The notes beneath the pieces are model-generated. The model made no database searches. It saw only the letters and a list, made by a program, of their open reading frames with translations, and was not told where the DNA came from. The translations under genes were made by a program, and so were the position numbers. 60,173 nt of DNA from an uncultured bacterium (GTDB lineage: Bacteria > Cyanobacteriota > Vampirovibrionia > Gastranaerophilales > Gastranaerophilaceae), in contig CACYVN010000005.1 of assembly GCA_902777855.1 (NCBI GenBank), forward strand, positions 84,716-144,888, in the 5' to 3' direction. Below, piece after piece: positions 33,496 to 42,789 of the stretch (the first letter of the stretch is position 1; each line of letters begins with the position of its first letter).

Positions 33496-33513
33496 GGTGC
33501 GAAACATCGCACC
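33496..33513. repeat. GGTGCGA/TCGCACC hairpin
   Basis: A perfect 7-bp stem with AACA loop between lspA and rluD, followed by CTTGC rather than a T-run. It repeats the stem at 26142-26163 and is probably a minor dispersed hairpin. Confidence 0.5.
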
Positions 33514-33528
33514 CTTGCTTAGGGAATT

Positions 33529-34446
33529 ATGTTATTAATTGTTGATGAAAATTCAATAGACACAAGGCTTGACGTGTTTTTATCCCAACTCTATGACGGG
33601 ATTTCACGTTCAAAAATTCAGTCTGCCATAAAAGACGGCAGGGTTTTGGTTAACGGCGAAAGTAAAAAGCCTTCATACTCATTGAAAATTGATGACAGAG
33701 TGGAATTTGAAAATCTTGTTCCGGAAAAAATCATTGAACTTAAGGCGCAGAATATACCGCTCGAAGTTGTTTGGGAAGATGAAAATATGGCGGTTGTAAA
33801 TAAACCGTCAGGCATGCTCACTCATCCGACTTTTATTGAAACCGAGGATACGTTAGTTAATGCGCTTTTATTTAAGTATGGGGATAATCTGTCTGATACA
33901 AACGGCGAATTTCGCCGCGGTATTGTTCACCGCCTTGACCGTAACACCTCAGGGCTTTTGATGATAGCAAAGAACAACAAAACTCACGAATATCTTGCAA
34001 ACATGATTAAAGACCATAATCTGACAAAAAAATATCATGCCGTTTTAAAAGGGTTTTACCCCAATGAAAACGATATAATATCAGAACCAATAGGCAGAAA
34101 TAATGTCAACCCGAAGAAAATGGCAGTGCGCCCTGATGGCAGACCGTCGCTTACCAAACTCAAAGTATTGGAGCATTTCGGAAACGAAGCGACTTATGTT
34201 GAACTTGAACTTGTAACAGGCAGAACTCATCAAATCAGAGTGCACACAAGTTACAAAAACCACCCTGTCTATAACGACACCCTTTACGGTGCGGGAGAAG
34301 GCAAAGTCAAAACTCAGGAACAAGTTTTACAATCATTTTATTTAAAATTTGCAAAACCGTTTTCGTCAACTATAATAGAATTAGAGATAGAATCGGATGA
34401 AAAACTTTCTAAAGTATTAAATTATTTCAGAAACAGGAGAGTATAA
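33529..34446 (+). CDS. rluD: 23S rRNA pseudouridine synthase, RluA/RluD family
   Basis: A 305-residue protein with an N-terminal S4 RNA-binding domain (about 10-65: DVFLSQLYDGISRSKIQ then VLVNGESKKPSYSL) and an RsuA/RluA catalytic domain. The catalytic aspartate is in RGIVHRLDRNTSGLLMIAKN near 128-147, followed by RTHQIRVH near 228-235. It converts uridines of 23S rRNA helix 69 to pseudouridine if orthologous to RluD. lspA-rluD adjacency is common in bacteria. AGGG lies upstream of the ATG. Confidence 0.92.
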   Translation: MLLIVDENSIDTRLDVFLSQLYDGISRSKIQSAIKDGRVLVNGESKKPSYSLKIDDRVEFENLVPEKIIELKAQNIPLEVVWEDENMAVVNKPSGMLTHPTFIETEDTLVNALLFKYGDNLSDTNGEFRRGIVHRLDRNTSGLLMIAKNNKTHEYLANMIKDHNLTKKYHAVLKGFYPNENDIISEPIGRNNVNPKKMAVRPDGRPSLTKLKVLEHFGNEATYVELELVTGRTHQIRVHTSYKNHPVYNDTLYGAGEGKVKTQEQVLQSFYLKFAKPFSSTIIELEIESDEKLSKVLNYFRNRRV

Positions 34447-34447
34447 A

Positions 34448-34876
34448 ATGAAAAAATTATTCTTTTTCTTGAGTGTAGTCGTATTGTGTGCAGTTACATA
34501 TATTATTTTGATTAATACAGGCGACATGAACCTGATACGTCTGCACCTGCTAAAAACAACTACATATAACGCAGGTCTTGTAATGGGAATAAAAATCTCA
34601 GTTTATACAATCATTATTTTATGTGCAGGACTATTCAGCGGAGCGGGGGTAGTCTCGTTATTCTTAGGGGTTCAGGAAGATAAAGTTAAAGCTTACAAAA
34701 GAGAACTTGAAAAAACGGCTATATCATCTGATTCTAACGCATCAAGGGTTGATGTATTGGAAGCGAAAATTAAAACGCTTGAAAAGGCTTTTACTTCCGT
34801 TGTTGACGAACGTACAAAACTTGAAGTTCAAATAAAAGAACTTAATGCAGAAATAGACAGTCTTAGTAATAAATAG
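34448..34876 (+). CDS. LapA-like two-helix membrane protein with coiled coil
   Basis: A 142-residue protein with membrane helices at about 4-22 and 43-70, then a cytoplasmic coiled coil (about 75-140, VLEAKIKTLEKAF ... LEVQIKELNAEID). This is the layout of LapA-domain (DUF1049) proteins, which in E. coli help regulate LPS synthesis with LapB. No LapB-type TPR protein is nearby. It starts one base after the rluD stop, so is coupled to it. Family assignment is by architecture, not by strong motif. Confidence 0.6.
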   Translation: MKKLFFFLSVVVLCAVTYIILINTGDMNLIRLHLLKTTTYNAGLVMGIKISVYTIIILCAGLFSGAGVVSLFLGVQEDKVKAYKRELEKTAISSDSNASRVDVLEAKIKTLEKAFTSVVDERTKLEVQIKELNAEIDSLSNK

Positions 34877-34877
34877 G

Positions 34878-35486
34878 CTACTGCATAATATCGACAAGTG
34901 CATAAGCATTGAAATCTAATGAGCCGTAAATTATTTTTATACGGTTATCGTCTTCGTTTACCCAATTTGCAAACAGAATTTCTTCCTGCTCGTAATCTTC
35001 ATTGGTTTCGGTTGCAGGGATCTTTGCAACCAGATTATGAGCCTGATAAAGACTCAAAATAATTTTGCCGTTTTCGTTTTTACCCTCAACCTGATAATGT
35101 CCTACAGGAATATAACCTTCGCCGATTTTAATTTCAACTGGTAAAGCCAATACCGGCAATGAAGCATCAGCCCCCTGATTATTATTTATTTCATTCGTTT
35201 CATTTGACTGAGAAAATTCTTCTCCTCTTGGCGAACCATTATTCAACAAAATTTTTTTCCATATATCAAATTTTTTATTTTTCTTTTTCAGCGCAGCTTC
35301 AAATTCTTCATCGCTTACAAATCTCTGTTCTTTGGGGCCTGAAATATCCGTATTAAAACTTCCCCACAAATCATCCCCTTCAGCATATGCAGGTGGCAGA
35401 AAATTTTGAGAAACTACTACGCTTCCGCCAATACAGAGCGTATTCAAAAGTAATAAAGTCACAAATATGGATAATAATTTTTTCAT
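34878..35486 (-). CDS. Secreted hypothetical protein
   Basis: A 202-residue protein with a long signal peptide (KKLLSIFVTLLLLNTLCIGG, with likely cleavage after AYA at about 35). The mature part has a disordered Asn/Gln-rich stretch (about 90-108) followed by a beta-rich domain (about 110-200, LALPVEIKIGEGYIPVGHYQV). No family is recognised. It is convergent with the LapA-like gene (1 bp apart). Confidence 0.55.
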   Translation of the reverse strand: MKKLLSIFVTLLLLNTLCIGGSVVVSQNFLPPAYAEGDDLWGSFNTDISGPKEQRFVSDEEFEAALKKKNKKFDIWKKILLNNGSPRGEEFSQSNETNEINNNQGADASLPVLALPVEIKIGEGYIPVGHYQVEGKNENGKIILSLYQAHNLVAKIPATETNEDYEQEEILFANWVNEDDNRIKIIYGSLDFNAYALVDIMQ

Positions 35487-35554
35487 ACCGATATTTTAAT
35501 GTTTTTTATTTAAAAGTAAACCCAATATTTGTATGATTATTTTTATAAATTACA

Positions 35555-35586
35555 TAAAACATATTATGGATATACAATATGTTTTA
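35555..35586. promoter_or_regulatory. 11-bp inverted repeat in divergent promoter region
   Basis: TAAAACATATT and AATATGTTTTA are exact complements separated by 10 bp, in the 232-bp AT-rich gap between two divergent genes. It could be an operator or a cruciform. No T-run follows in either direction. Confidence 0.35.
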
Positions 35587-35718
35587 CGTATTTCTTTAAT
35601 TTTTGTATATATTTGAGGATATATTTTTATATTTCTTCTTGTTTATTATAAAATTAATTAGGCAAATTTTTTTTTGCTTGTTTTTTATACATTTATACCT
35701 AAGGAGGTAACATAAATA

Positions 35719-37644
35719 ATGCAGGTAAATAGCGTTGATAATTATAGTATTAAAAATAAATACTACAAATTGAATAATACTTCGGTATCTTTTGAAGGAT
35801 TCGGTATAAGAAAATTTATATCTAAAAAACACAGTTCAACTGAAAGAGTACAAAAAATTATAGATGACACCTGCCATAGATATGGAAACATTCTCGGGAT
35901 TAAAGCCTCCGAACTTTATGATTTAACAAAAAATGCAAGTGAAATAAAAATGCGATTTTTAAAATCACTTGTAACAAATTATAATGCAAGAAACTTCTCA
36001 AGAGCAGGGAATTTAAAAGAAAACCCGCAAGGACTGATAGAAACATTTAAAACAGTAAAAGAACCTCTTATAGCACATTTTAATATTGTAAAAAATACGG
36101 ATGCACCGCTTGAATTATTACCGGAACTTTTTAAAACCTCAACAGACAAAAAAAGTCTTGAATTTGTGCAAAAAATGCAACATGAAGTTCTTGGCGGTGA
36201 AAAAGAATCAATAAAAATTATTACAGATTTGCTCAAATCAAAAAATAAGCAAGAATTTATAAAAAATAGTACCAATTATACATCTTACTTAAAGTTGAAT
36301 AAAGGAAATGCAAATGCAGGCAAAGAACTTAACAAAATGCTGGAAAACGGAACTTATCGTAAGGAAGTTTTTGATGCAAAACACGCTATAAGAACACTTA
36401 TGAAAAATGAAGCGGTAAAAATAAATTTAGGTAAAAATGTAACATATCTTGAGCAAAATTATTCAAAAGAAGGTGAAAAATTTATCGGACATATATTCTC
36501 CGATTTTCTCGCTCATAAAAAAGGGTTAACCCCTGAAGATTTTTCCGATATTTTGAAGATGTATAAAACTTCAAATGCGCAAAATATTGATACAAGGCTT
36601 GATATATTGAGTAAATTTAAATATGCAACAGCAGGTAAAAGGGCTGAAGCATCAAGCGAGGAAATAAAATCAATGAAAAAACTTTTTGACAAAATGGACA
36701 GCGATAAAAACAGTGCAAAATTTGTTTATAAAGTTCTTGGCGATGATATTAAAGCAAAATCAATCAAAGATTTAGCAGAAATTTTGGATGTAGTACCATC
36801 TAAAAAAGCCGAAATTTTCCACAAAAATATTTCAAGAATAGTCCGATTTACAGATGAAGAAGAACGTGTTGCAGCTTTAAAAAAAGAAGTTGAAAATCCG
36901 TTTTTTATAACAGATAAATATGCACAAGTTCTTGAGGATTCAATCAATGCGGGATTTACAAAAAAAGAATCTAAAATAAGCAAAATGGCAAGATTTCTTG
37001 AGAATAAAATAAACAAAATGAGATACAACCGATTTGAAGCTTCAGCAAATTCCGGAGCAATAACGGCAAAACCATCTGTTCCTGTTCAGCAACCGGTATT
37101 TTCAACCGTTACTATTGAAACAGGAACTCCTGCAATTGAATTTAAACGTACATTTAAAGAATCACCGGCTGCAAGAAAACTTCGTGTTCAAAATGATGTA
37201 AACGAAATTATTAAGCAAAAACTCGGTCAAAAAACATTAGAAAAGCAACAGGAGGCTTACAAAAACAGTGCTCTTGTTATGAGATTAAAACTTTTGCCTG
37301 AAATATTTAATTCAATAAAAGATACGAGAAAAGCACAAAGATTACAGGGTACAAAACCTAATGTTGAAAATGCCGATGCAATCAAATTATATTCGAAAAT
37401 TAACGGCAAAAACAGAAAACTCGTTAACTATATGCTTAAACAAACAAACGAACAAGGTGACAGAATATATAATATTAAAGAAATTCTGAACAAATTAGAC
37501 CTTATTGAACATAAGATGGCAAACTTAAAGGCAGTGAAAGGTAAAGATTTTCGTGCTCAGGATGCAAAAAGAATTTGCGAATTTGAATATGAAGTTGTTT
37601 CATCGCAATACGGAAAACTAAAACGTGCAAAAAAGATTGCTTAA
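35719..37644 (+). CDS. Large helical hypothetical protein with V-S-F-E-G motif
   Basis: A 641-residue soluble, Lys-rich, almost entirely helical protein of no family I recognise. The N-terminus carries SVSFEGFG at 22-29, a motif shared with other unknowns here. Residues about 95-400 look like repeated helical hairpins. About 445-480 is a Pro/Ser/Thr-rich linker (AKPSVPVQQPVFSTVT), and 490-640 is a second helical domain. There is no signal peptide or membrane helix. AAGGAGG precedes the ATG and a strong terminator follows. It may be an effector-like or scaffold protein; that is speculation. Confidence 0.6.
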   Translation: MQVNSVDNYSIKNKYYKLNNTSVSFEGFGIRKFISKKHSSTERVQKIIDDTCHRYGNILGIKASELYDLTKNASEIKMRFLKSLVTNYNARNFSRAGNLKENPQGLIETFKTVKEPLIAHFNIVKNTDAPLELLPELFKTSTDKKSLEFVQKMQHEVLGGEKESIKIITDLLKSKNKQEFIKNSTNYTSYLKLNKGNANAGKELNKMLENGTYRKEVFDAKHAIRTLMKNEAVKINLGKNVTYLEQNYSKEGEKFIGHIFSDFLAHKKGLTPEDFSDILKMYKTSNAQNIDTRLDILSKFKYATAGKRAEASSEEIKSMKKLFDKMDSDKNSAKFVYKVLGDDIKAKSIKDLAEILDVVPSKKAEIFHKNISRIVRFTDEEERVAALKKEVENPFFITDKYAQVLEDSINAGFTKKESKISKMARFLENKINKMRYNRFEASANSGAITAKPSVPVQQPVFSTVTIETGTPAIEFKRTFKESPAARKLRVQNDVNEIIKQKLGQKTLEKQQEAYKNSALVMRLKLLPEIFNSIKDTRKAQRLQGTKPNVENADAIKLYSKINGKNRKLVNYMLKQTNEQGDRIYNIKEILNKLDLIEHKMANLKAVKGKDFRAQDAKRICEFEYEVVSSQYGKLKRAKKIA

Positions 37645-37663
37645 GGTTAATTTAAATAAACAC

Positions 37664-37698
37664 AAAAAAGGGCTTCAACAATAATTGAAGCCCTTTTG
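37664..37698. terminator. Bidirectional terminator between 35719 gene and gyrA
   Basis: AAAAGGGCTTCAA and TTGAAGCCCTTTT pair perfectly across a 6-nt loop, with A and T runs on either side, serving both convergent genes. Confidence 0.92.
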
Positions 37699-37716
37699 CT
37701 ATTTTGTATATTACCT

Positions 37717-40293
37717 TTATTCCTCTGTTGCAGAAGATTCTTGAGTCAAAAGACTTGTCTGCTGAACTTCATTGTCCTGAGACGAAGCCTGAGCATCAGG
37801 TACAACAGATTTTACAGCATCACTTTCGTCAGGATTAAGAATTTTATTGACGGAAACAACACTGTCACCTTCATTCAAGTTTTGAGCCCTCACACCTGTT
37901 GCAGGACGACCCTGGCGCGAAATAGAACCCGCATTCATTCTTGTTACAACACCGTTTGCAGTTACAAGCATAATGTCATCGCTGTCCTCAACAATAGTCA
38001 GTGCAACAAGTCTTGAAGATGAAGTCTTAAACTTAGTTGCAATCAAACCGATTCCGCCTCTGTTTTGCGCTCTGAACTCTGATAATTTTGTACGTTTGCC
38101 AAATCCGTCTGATGTTACAACAAGCAAATCAGCATCGTAATCCTGAGGAACAATATCGCATCCGACAATTTCATCGCCTGTTCTTAACTTCATTGAGATA
38201 ACACCTTTAGCACTTCTGCCTAACGGTCTTAAATCTTTAATCGGGAATCTTATTGCCATACCGCATGATGTACCGATAATTATTTCATCATAAGATTTTG
38301 CAAGTTTAACCCAGTTCAGGCTGTCACCTTCGTCTAAACCTATTGCAATAATACCGTTTCTTCTGATATTAGAGAAGTTATCAAGTTCAATTCTCTTTAT
38401 GTTGCCTTTTTTGGTAAGCATTATCAGATTCAGTTCGTGTGAAAATACACTGACAGGTACGACCGCCGTAATCCTTTCATCCTGTTCTATCGGCAGAACA
38501 TTGACTATCGGTAAACCTTTTGACTGACGTCCGCCTTCTGGGAAGTCATAAACATTCAGGCTGTAGACAGTACCCTTTGATGAGAAGAACAAGACCTTAT
38601 CGTGCATCATTGCTGTAAAGAAATGCTGAATATCATCATCCTCTTTGGTTTTAATGCCCGATTTACCTCTTGTTGCCCTGTTTTGGCGCTCGAAAGTATC
38701 AAGCGGAATACGTTTTAAATATCCTTGATGAGTGATAAATACCGCCATAGGAGTATTTGGTGTCAAATCTTCAATTGTAACTTCGCCACGTTCCGGAACA
38801 ATTTGAGTTTTTCTTTCGTCACCATATTTTTCTTTGTCTTCAAGAAGTTCTGTTTTAATAATGTCTAAAATCTTTTGACGACTTGCCAATATTGATTCGT
38901 ATTCTTCGATTTTCTTTAATAATTCATCATATTCGGCCTTAACTTTATCCTGTTCTAAACCTGTCAAACGGCGTAACTGCATTTCAAGAATAGCATTTGC
39001 CTGATCAGCATCAAGCCCGAATCTGCTCATTAAACCTTCACGGGCAATATCCGTTGTCTTTGATTTTTTGATAAGCTCAATAACTTCATCAATTGAACCC
39101 AATGCGATAATCAAACCGGCTAAAATATGCGCTCTGATTTTTGCTTTTTTGAGGTAGAAAATAGTTCTGCGGGTAACAATTTCAATTCGGTGTTCGACAA
39201 ATTCATTTAATACCTGATACAAATTCATCAAACGGGGCTGTTGACCGCAAAGCGCTACCATATTTACACCAAAGGTTGTTTCAAGCTGAGTAAATTTATA
39301 CAAATTATTTCTTACAACATCCGGTTTTGCATCACGTTTGAGTTCAATAACGATTCTCATACCATCACGATCAGATTCGTCACGAATATCAGATATACCT
39401 TTAATTTTTTCATCTTTAACAAGGTCAGCAATCTTTTCGATAAGCATTGCTTTATTTACCTGATAAGGAATTTCGGTGATAACAATAGCTGTTCTGCCCT
39501 GTCTGCCTGCTCCGCCAGCAATTTCTTCAAATCCTGAAACAGCAGACATGGTGATTGAACCTCTGCCTGTTTCATAAGCCTGTTTAATATCATTCATTCC
39601 GACAATAGTTGCAGCAGTCGGGAAATCAGGTCCTTTGATATACTCCATAAGCTCCGGAATCGTAATATTCGGATTATCAATTAGAGCGATAGTTCCATCA
39701 ACGACTTCGCAAAGGTTGTGTGGCGGAATATTTGTAGCCATACCAACTGCAATCCCTGATACCCCGTTTAACAATAACATCGGAAGTCTTACAGGAAGAA
39801 CTGTCGGTTCCTGCAAAGAACCGTCAAAGTTTGGCTGAAACTCAACCGTTTCACAATCAATATCAGCAAGCATTGACTGGGTTATTTTGTGCATTCGGGC
39901 TTCTGTATAACGCATTGCAGCTGCACCATCACCGTCAACAGAACCAAAGTTGCCATGCCCGTCAACCATTAAATATCTGGTTGAAAAATCCTGAGCCATA
40001 CGAACTAACGCTTCATAAACAGAACTGTCACCGTGCGGGTGGTATTTACCTAATACTTCGCCAACAATACGTGCGCATTTTCTGAACGGTTTATCAGGAT
40101 ACATCCCCAGTTCATTCATAGAGTATAAAATACGTCTGTGAACGGGTTTTAAGCCGTCACGAACATCCGGAAGCGCACGTCCTACAATTACACTCATCGC
40201 ATAATCAATGTACGAACGCTTCATTTCTTCTCTTATATTAACGGGAACAATTTTGCCGTCCCCAAACATGTTCTGCTGAGTAGTCAATTCCAT
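37717..40293 (-). CDS. gyrA: DNA gyrase subunit A
   Basis: An 858-residue type II topoisomerase subunit that introduces negative supercoils with GyrB. The N-terminus has [17 protein letters not shown], then the quinolone-resistance region [18 protein letters not shown]. The sensitive-type Ser is present, with Glu at the second hotspot. The catalytic tyrosine is in [10 protein letters not shown]. Six beta-pinwheel blades follow, with a GyrA-box-like [13 protein letters not shown], and an acidic Gln/Ser tail. The ATG at 40293 follows GGAGG at only 2 nt; a TTG three codons earlier is the alternative. gyrB is not adjacent. Confidence 0.94.
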   Translation of the reverse strand: MELTTQQNMFGDGKIVPVNIREEMKRSYIDYAMSVIVGRALPDVRDGLKPVHRRILYSMNELGMYPDKPFRKCARIVGEVLGKYHPHGDSSVYEALVRMAQDFSTRYLMVDGHGNFGSVDGDGAAAMRYTEARMHKITQSMLADIDCETVEFQPNFDGSLQEPTVLPVRLPMLLLNGVSGIAVGMATNIPPHNLCEVVDGTIALIDNPNITIPELMEYIKGPDFPTAATIVGMNDIKQAYETGRGSITMSAVSGFEEIAGGAGRQGRTAIVITEIPYQVNKAMLIEKIADLVKDEKIKGISDIRDESDRDGMRIVIELKRDAKPDVVRNNLYKFTQLETTFGVNMVALCGQQPRLMNLYQVLNEFVEHRIEIVTRRTIFYLKKAKIRAHILAGLIIALGSIDEVIELIKKSKTTDIAREGLMSRFGLDADQANAILEMQLRRLTGLEQDKVKAEYDELLKKIEEYESILASRQKILDIIKTELLEDKEKYGDERKTQIVPERGEVTIEDLTPNTPMAVFITHQGYLKRIPLDTFERQNRATRGKSGIKTKEDDDIQHFFTAMMHDKVLFFSSKGTVYSLNVYDFPEGGRQSKGLPIVNVLPIEQDERITAVVPVSVFSHELNLIMLTKKGNIKRIELDNFSNIRRNGIIAIGLDEGDSLNWVKLAKSYDEIIIGTSCGMAIRFPIKDLRPLGRSAKGVISMKLRTGDEIVGCDIVPQDYDADLLVVTSDGFGKRTKLSEFRAQNRGGIGLIATKFKTSSSRLVALTIVEDSDDIMLVTANGVVTRMNAGSISRQGRPATGVRAQNLNEGDSVVSVNKILNPDESDAVKSVVPDAQASSQDNEVQQTSLLTQESSATEE

Positions 40294-40318
40294 ATCCTCC
40301 AAGTCTTCTTATGACTAA

Positions 40319-40327
40319 ATTATAGCA
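40319..40327 (-). promoter_or_regulatory. Extended -10 promoter of gyrA
   Basis: TGCTATAAT on the minus strand, about 25 nt before the gyrA ATG. It is a consensus extended -10; no clear -35 is present. Confidence 0.65.
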
Positions 40328-40407
40328 TAAACACAAGTATTTTGCCCAAATTCGTTACAAATGGTTAAGAATAATTCGCATAATGCAAATTATAAGAATG
40401 AAGGATT

Positions 40408-40773
40408 GTTCACTTTTCTTTTTGATTGCGACGCAAAAAGAAAAGTGAACCGAAAAGAAAAACACGCTAATCACAGCAATGCCTAACGGCATCGCTCCGC
40501 CCACCAATTATAGGTCTATAGCGTTCATACGTTTTTGTCCTAACGGACAAAAATCAATCAGGCGCCTAAAAAACGGCGCCTTTGATAATAATCTTACAAG
40601 CGCGCGGCGTTGTCCTTAGCCGCGCTAAGAGATTTTTGCCTGAAAGGCAAAAACACATATTACCGCGTAAGCGGTCTCATATTGCCGTAAGGCAATATTG
40701 TGACGTTGCGTTTTTCTCTTTCTTTGGTTCATTTCTTTCTCTTTTACCCGCAATAAAAGAGAAAGAAATGAAC
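40408..40773. repeat. Multi-hairpin repeat island 1 (no gene)
   Basis: This island fills most of the 505-bp gap between gyrA and 40808. It is bounded by a 17-bp perfect hairpin (40408-40450) and a 20-bp perfect hairpin (40727-40773). Between them lie seven short hairpins: ATGCC-TAAC-GGCAT, TTTTTGTCC-TAAC-GGACAAAAA, GGCGCC/GGCGCC, GCGCGGC/GCCGCGC, TTTTTGCC/GGCAAAAA, ACCGC-GTAA-GCGGT and ATTGCC-GTAA-GGCAAT. The segments just inside the bounding hairpins (near 40451-40467 and 40708-40727) are roughly complementary and could close the structure. Helix sequences covary with island 2. It is a structured RNA or palindromic element; its strand is unknown. Confidence 0.75.
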
Positions 40774-40807
40774 AACCTATAATTCGCATTATAGGAACAA
40801 AAATATC

Positions 40808-41119
40808 TTACTTGCGATATTTTTGTTCCACCATCTCGAGCCACTTTGCATGATTATAGTTTTTATAACTGTCTGCAAAATTAATTAACGAGGTAACAAG
40901 CTTGCGCCCGCTGTCTGATTTACCGACAATTAAATAATCGCCGTTTTCGTTTTGGCAGTACAAAATTTCTCTGTGAACAATGTTTTCGACATTATTTTTC
41001 GGTTTTTTATTTATGACCTGAAAAAGCCATTTGTGCAGAAGTTCTAACGGCGTAGTCTTATGTGTCATCAGTTCATCGTTATATTGTTGTAAAAATTTTG
41101 CAAATTCTGATAGTATCAT
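40808..41119 (-). CDS. Hypothetical protein
   Basis: A 103-residue soluble protein, helical at both ends with a short beta-rich centre (ILYCQNENGDYLIVGKSDSG). No family recognised, no signal peptide or membrane helix. It is 84 bp after comF on the same strand, separated by degenerate repeat DNA, so may be the end of the GGDEF-thiL-comF transcript. It starts at ATG without an evident strong ribosome site. Confidence 0.5.
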   Translation of the reverse strand: MILSEFAKFLQQYNDELMTHKTTPLELLHKWLFQVINKKPKNNVENIVHREILYCQNENGDYLIVGKSDSGRKLVTSLINFADSYKNYNHAKWLEMVEQKYRK

Positions 41120-41203
41120 TGTTTATTACCTTATTGTAGTCCAGAGAAAATATAATGGCTGGATTGCTTCGCCTGTCGGCTCGCAATGACATGTTCTCAC
41201 TAT

Positions 41204-41851
41204 TCACTTCATAGGCGTTGTTGTTGCAAGGCAGACTATATCATAAATTCCTGCTTTGTTCAGTTCTCGTATCATTTCCTCGAAAGTTGAACCGGTTGTA
41301 CAAATATCGTCGATTAAAAGCAGTCGTTTACCTGTTATCAGTTTGGGTTTATCGACTTCAAACGCTTTATCAAGATTCACAAGTCGCTGCGATTTTTTGA
41401 GGTTATATTGCGGTTTGGTATCTTTTATGCGCTTAATGAGCTGAGTATTTAGAGTATAACCCGTTATTTTTGCAAATTCTTCCCCGACCAAATCCATATG
41501 ATTATATTTGCGTTTCTTTTTACGTTTCGGATATATCGGAACAGGTATTATCTGGAAATCTCCTTCAAACCCGAGCCTTTGCCAGTATTCATACATAAAT
41601 TTTGCCTGATAGTAAGCAAGATCGCTCTGGCGGTGATATTTTAAACCACGAATCATTTTTTGCAAGTTTTTAGAATATTCGCCTGCGCAGTAGATATTTA
41701 TCCCGTTGAAACTTCTGTTTATTTCAACGGGTAAATACTCAAGCGTGTCGTAACACTCGGAGCACATTTTTACACATTCTTTAGATGAACCGCAAAAATA
41801 ACACTTCTTTTTGTATATCCAGTCTAAAAGGTTTTCAAAAAATTTGTTCAT
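41204..41851 (-). CDS. comF: ComF family phosphoribosyltransferase-like protein
   Basis: A 215-residue protein with an N-terminal zinc-finger-like cysteine set (CYFCGSSKECVKMCSEC near 17-33) and a phosphoribosyltransferase domain with the PRPP loop LLLIDDICTTGSTFEEM near 177-193. ComF/GntX proteins support natural transformation DNA uptake in competent bacteria, though they occur widely in species with no known competence. It starts 15 bp after thiL, likely the same transcript. Confidence 0.88.
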   Translation of the reverse strand: MNKFFENLLDWIYKKKCYFCGSSKECVKMCSECYDTLEYLPVEINRSFNGINIYCAGEYSKNLQKMIRGLKYHRQSDLAYYQAKFMYEYWQRLGFEGDFQIIPVPIYPKRKKKRKYNHMDLVGEEFAKITGYTLNTQLIKRIKDTKPQYNLKKSQRLVNLDKAFEVDKPKLITGKRLLLIDDICTTGSTFEEMIRELNKAGIYDIVCLATTTPMK

Positions 41852-41866
41852 ATCAAAATATTACCA

Positions 41867-42787
41867 TTAATCAAAATGATTAAAAATCTTATTTTCAACA
41901 TCTTGTTTTGAGTAGTGAATGGTTTTTCCGTCAATATTCAAATCGACACCCAAACCCTGCTTTGCAACACCGACTTGTGTGCCGTAATTATAATCCTGCG
42001 GAACAACTGCCACAAGTCCGTAATCCTCCCCGCCAAAAAGCACCATATCCTGCCAAGAGTCAAATTGTTCCAAATCTTTATCATAAGGAATTTTGTTAAA
42101 ATCAACTTCTAATAAAACACCGCTTTCGTTTGCGATTGTTGATAAAGCGTCCATAAGCCCGTCTGATGTGTCCATCATTGCGTAAGGACTTTTGATATTT
42201 AAACCTGCTTGATTCCCAAATTCAACCTGTGCTTGCGGCTGCAGGTGCACTTTGATAAATTTTTCAGGTTCAGATTTTCCCTGCATTAAGAGTTTTAATC
42301 CTGCGCAACTTGAACCATGTAAACCTGATACAACAACTTTGTAGCCCTCTTTTGCATTTTTTCTTGATGAAATATTACGCCCTTTTGCATCTCCGATTGC
42401 GCAGACAGAAATATAGATTTTATCAGCAGAAGTAATATCTCCGCCGACAATTCTAACTCCCTCATCCAATGTGTGAGGGTTACACGCAGATTTTGCCCCT
42501 TGATAAAATTCTTTTACAAAATCCGCATCAATATCGTTTGGCAAAGATAATGAAATCGTAAGATACACAGGCTTTGCCCCGCTTGCACAAATATCAGAAA
42601 TATTTACCATAACGGATTTATAACCAAGCTGAAACGGGGTACAGAAATCCTTTTTAAAATGCACATCTTCAACAAGACTGTCCTGAGAAATCACAATACC
42701 CAAATCACGTAAATACGCACAATCATCCCCTATATGTTCAGACCCGAGTGTATTTTTTATTATATTTATAAATTCTTTTTCTTTCAC
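41867..42787 (-). CDS. thiL: Thiamine-monophosphate kinase
   Basis: A 306-residue AIR-synthase-fold kinase that phosphorylates thiamine monophosphate to thiamine pyrophosphate. Seen are IGDDCAYL near 17-24, SQDSLVEDVHF near 34-44, GYKSVMVNISDICASGAKP near 54-72, RIVGGDITSAD, and MMDTSDGLMDAL near 198-209. It begins 2 bp after the stop of the GGDEF-HD-GYP gene, so translation is coupled. No TPP riboswitch is seen in this transcript. Confidence 0.94.
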   Translation of the reverse strand: MKEKEFINIIKNTLGSEHIGDDCAYLRDLGIVISQDSLVEDVHFKKDFCTPFQLGYKSVMVNISDICASGAKPVYLTISLSLPNDIDADFVKEFYQGAKSACNPHTLDEGVRIVGGDITSADKIYISVCAIGDAKGRNISSRKNAKEGYKVVVSGLHGSSCAGLKLLMQGKSEPEKFIKVHLQPQAQVEFGNQAGLNIKSPYAMMDTSDGLMDALSTIANESGVLLEVDFNKIPYDKDLEQFDSWQDMVLFGGEDYGLVAVVPQDYNYGTQVGVAKQGLGVDLNIDGKTIHYSKQDVENKIFNHFD

Positions 42788-42789
42788 AT

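Noticed and set aside
33496..33513. Terminator between lspA and rluD
   Set aside because: The stem is perfect but lacks a T-run, and the genes are on the same strand with rluD having its own ribosome site. Kept only as a hairpin.
37717..40293. ParC (topoisomerase IV) instead of GyrA
   Set aside because: Length near 860, the full C-terminal pinwheel and a GyrA-box-like [10 protein letters not shown] favour GyrA, though without a gyrB/parE neighbour the call rests on sequence alone.
40582..40782. 66-codon frame in island 1
   Set aside because: It translates the hairpin series, and island 2 does not keep the frame.
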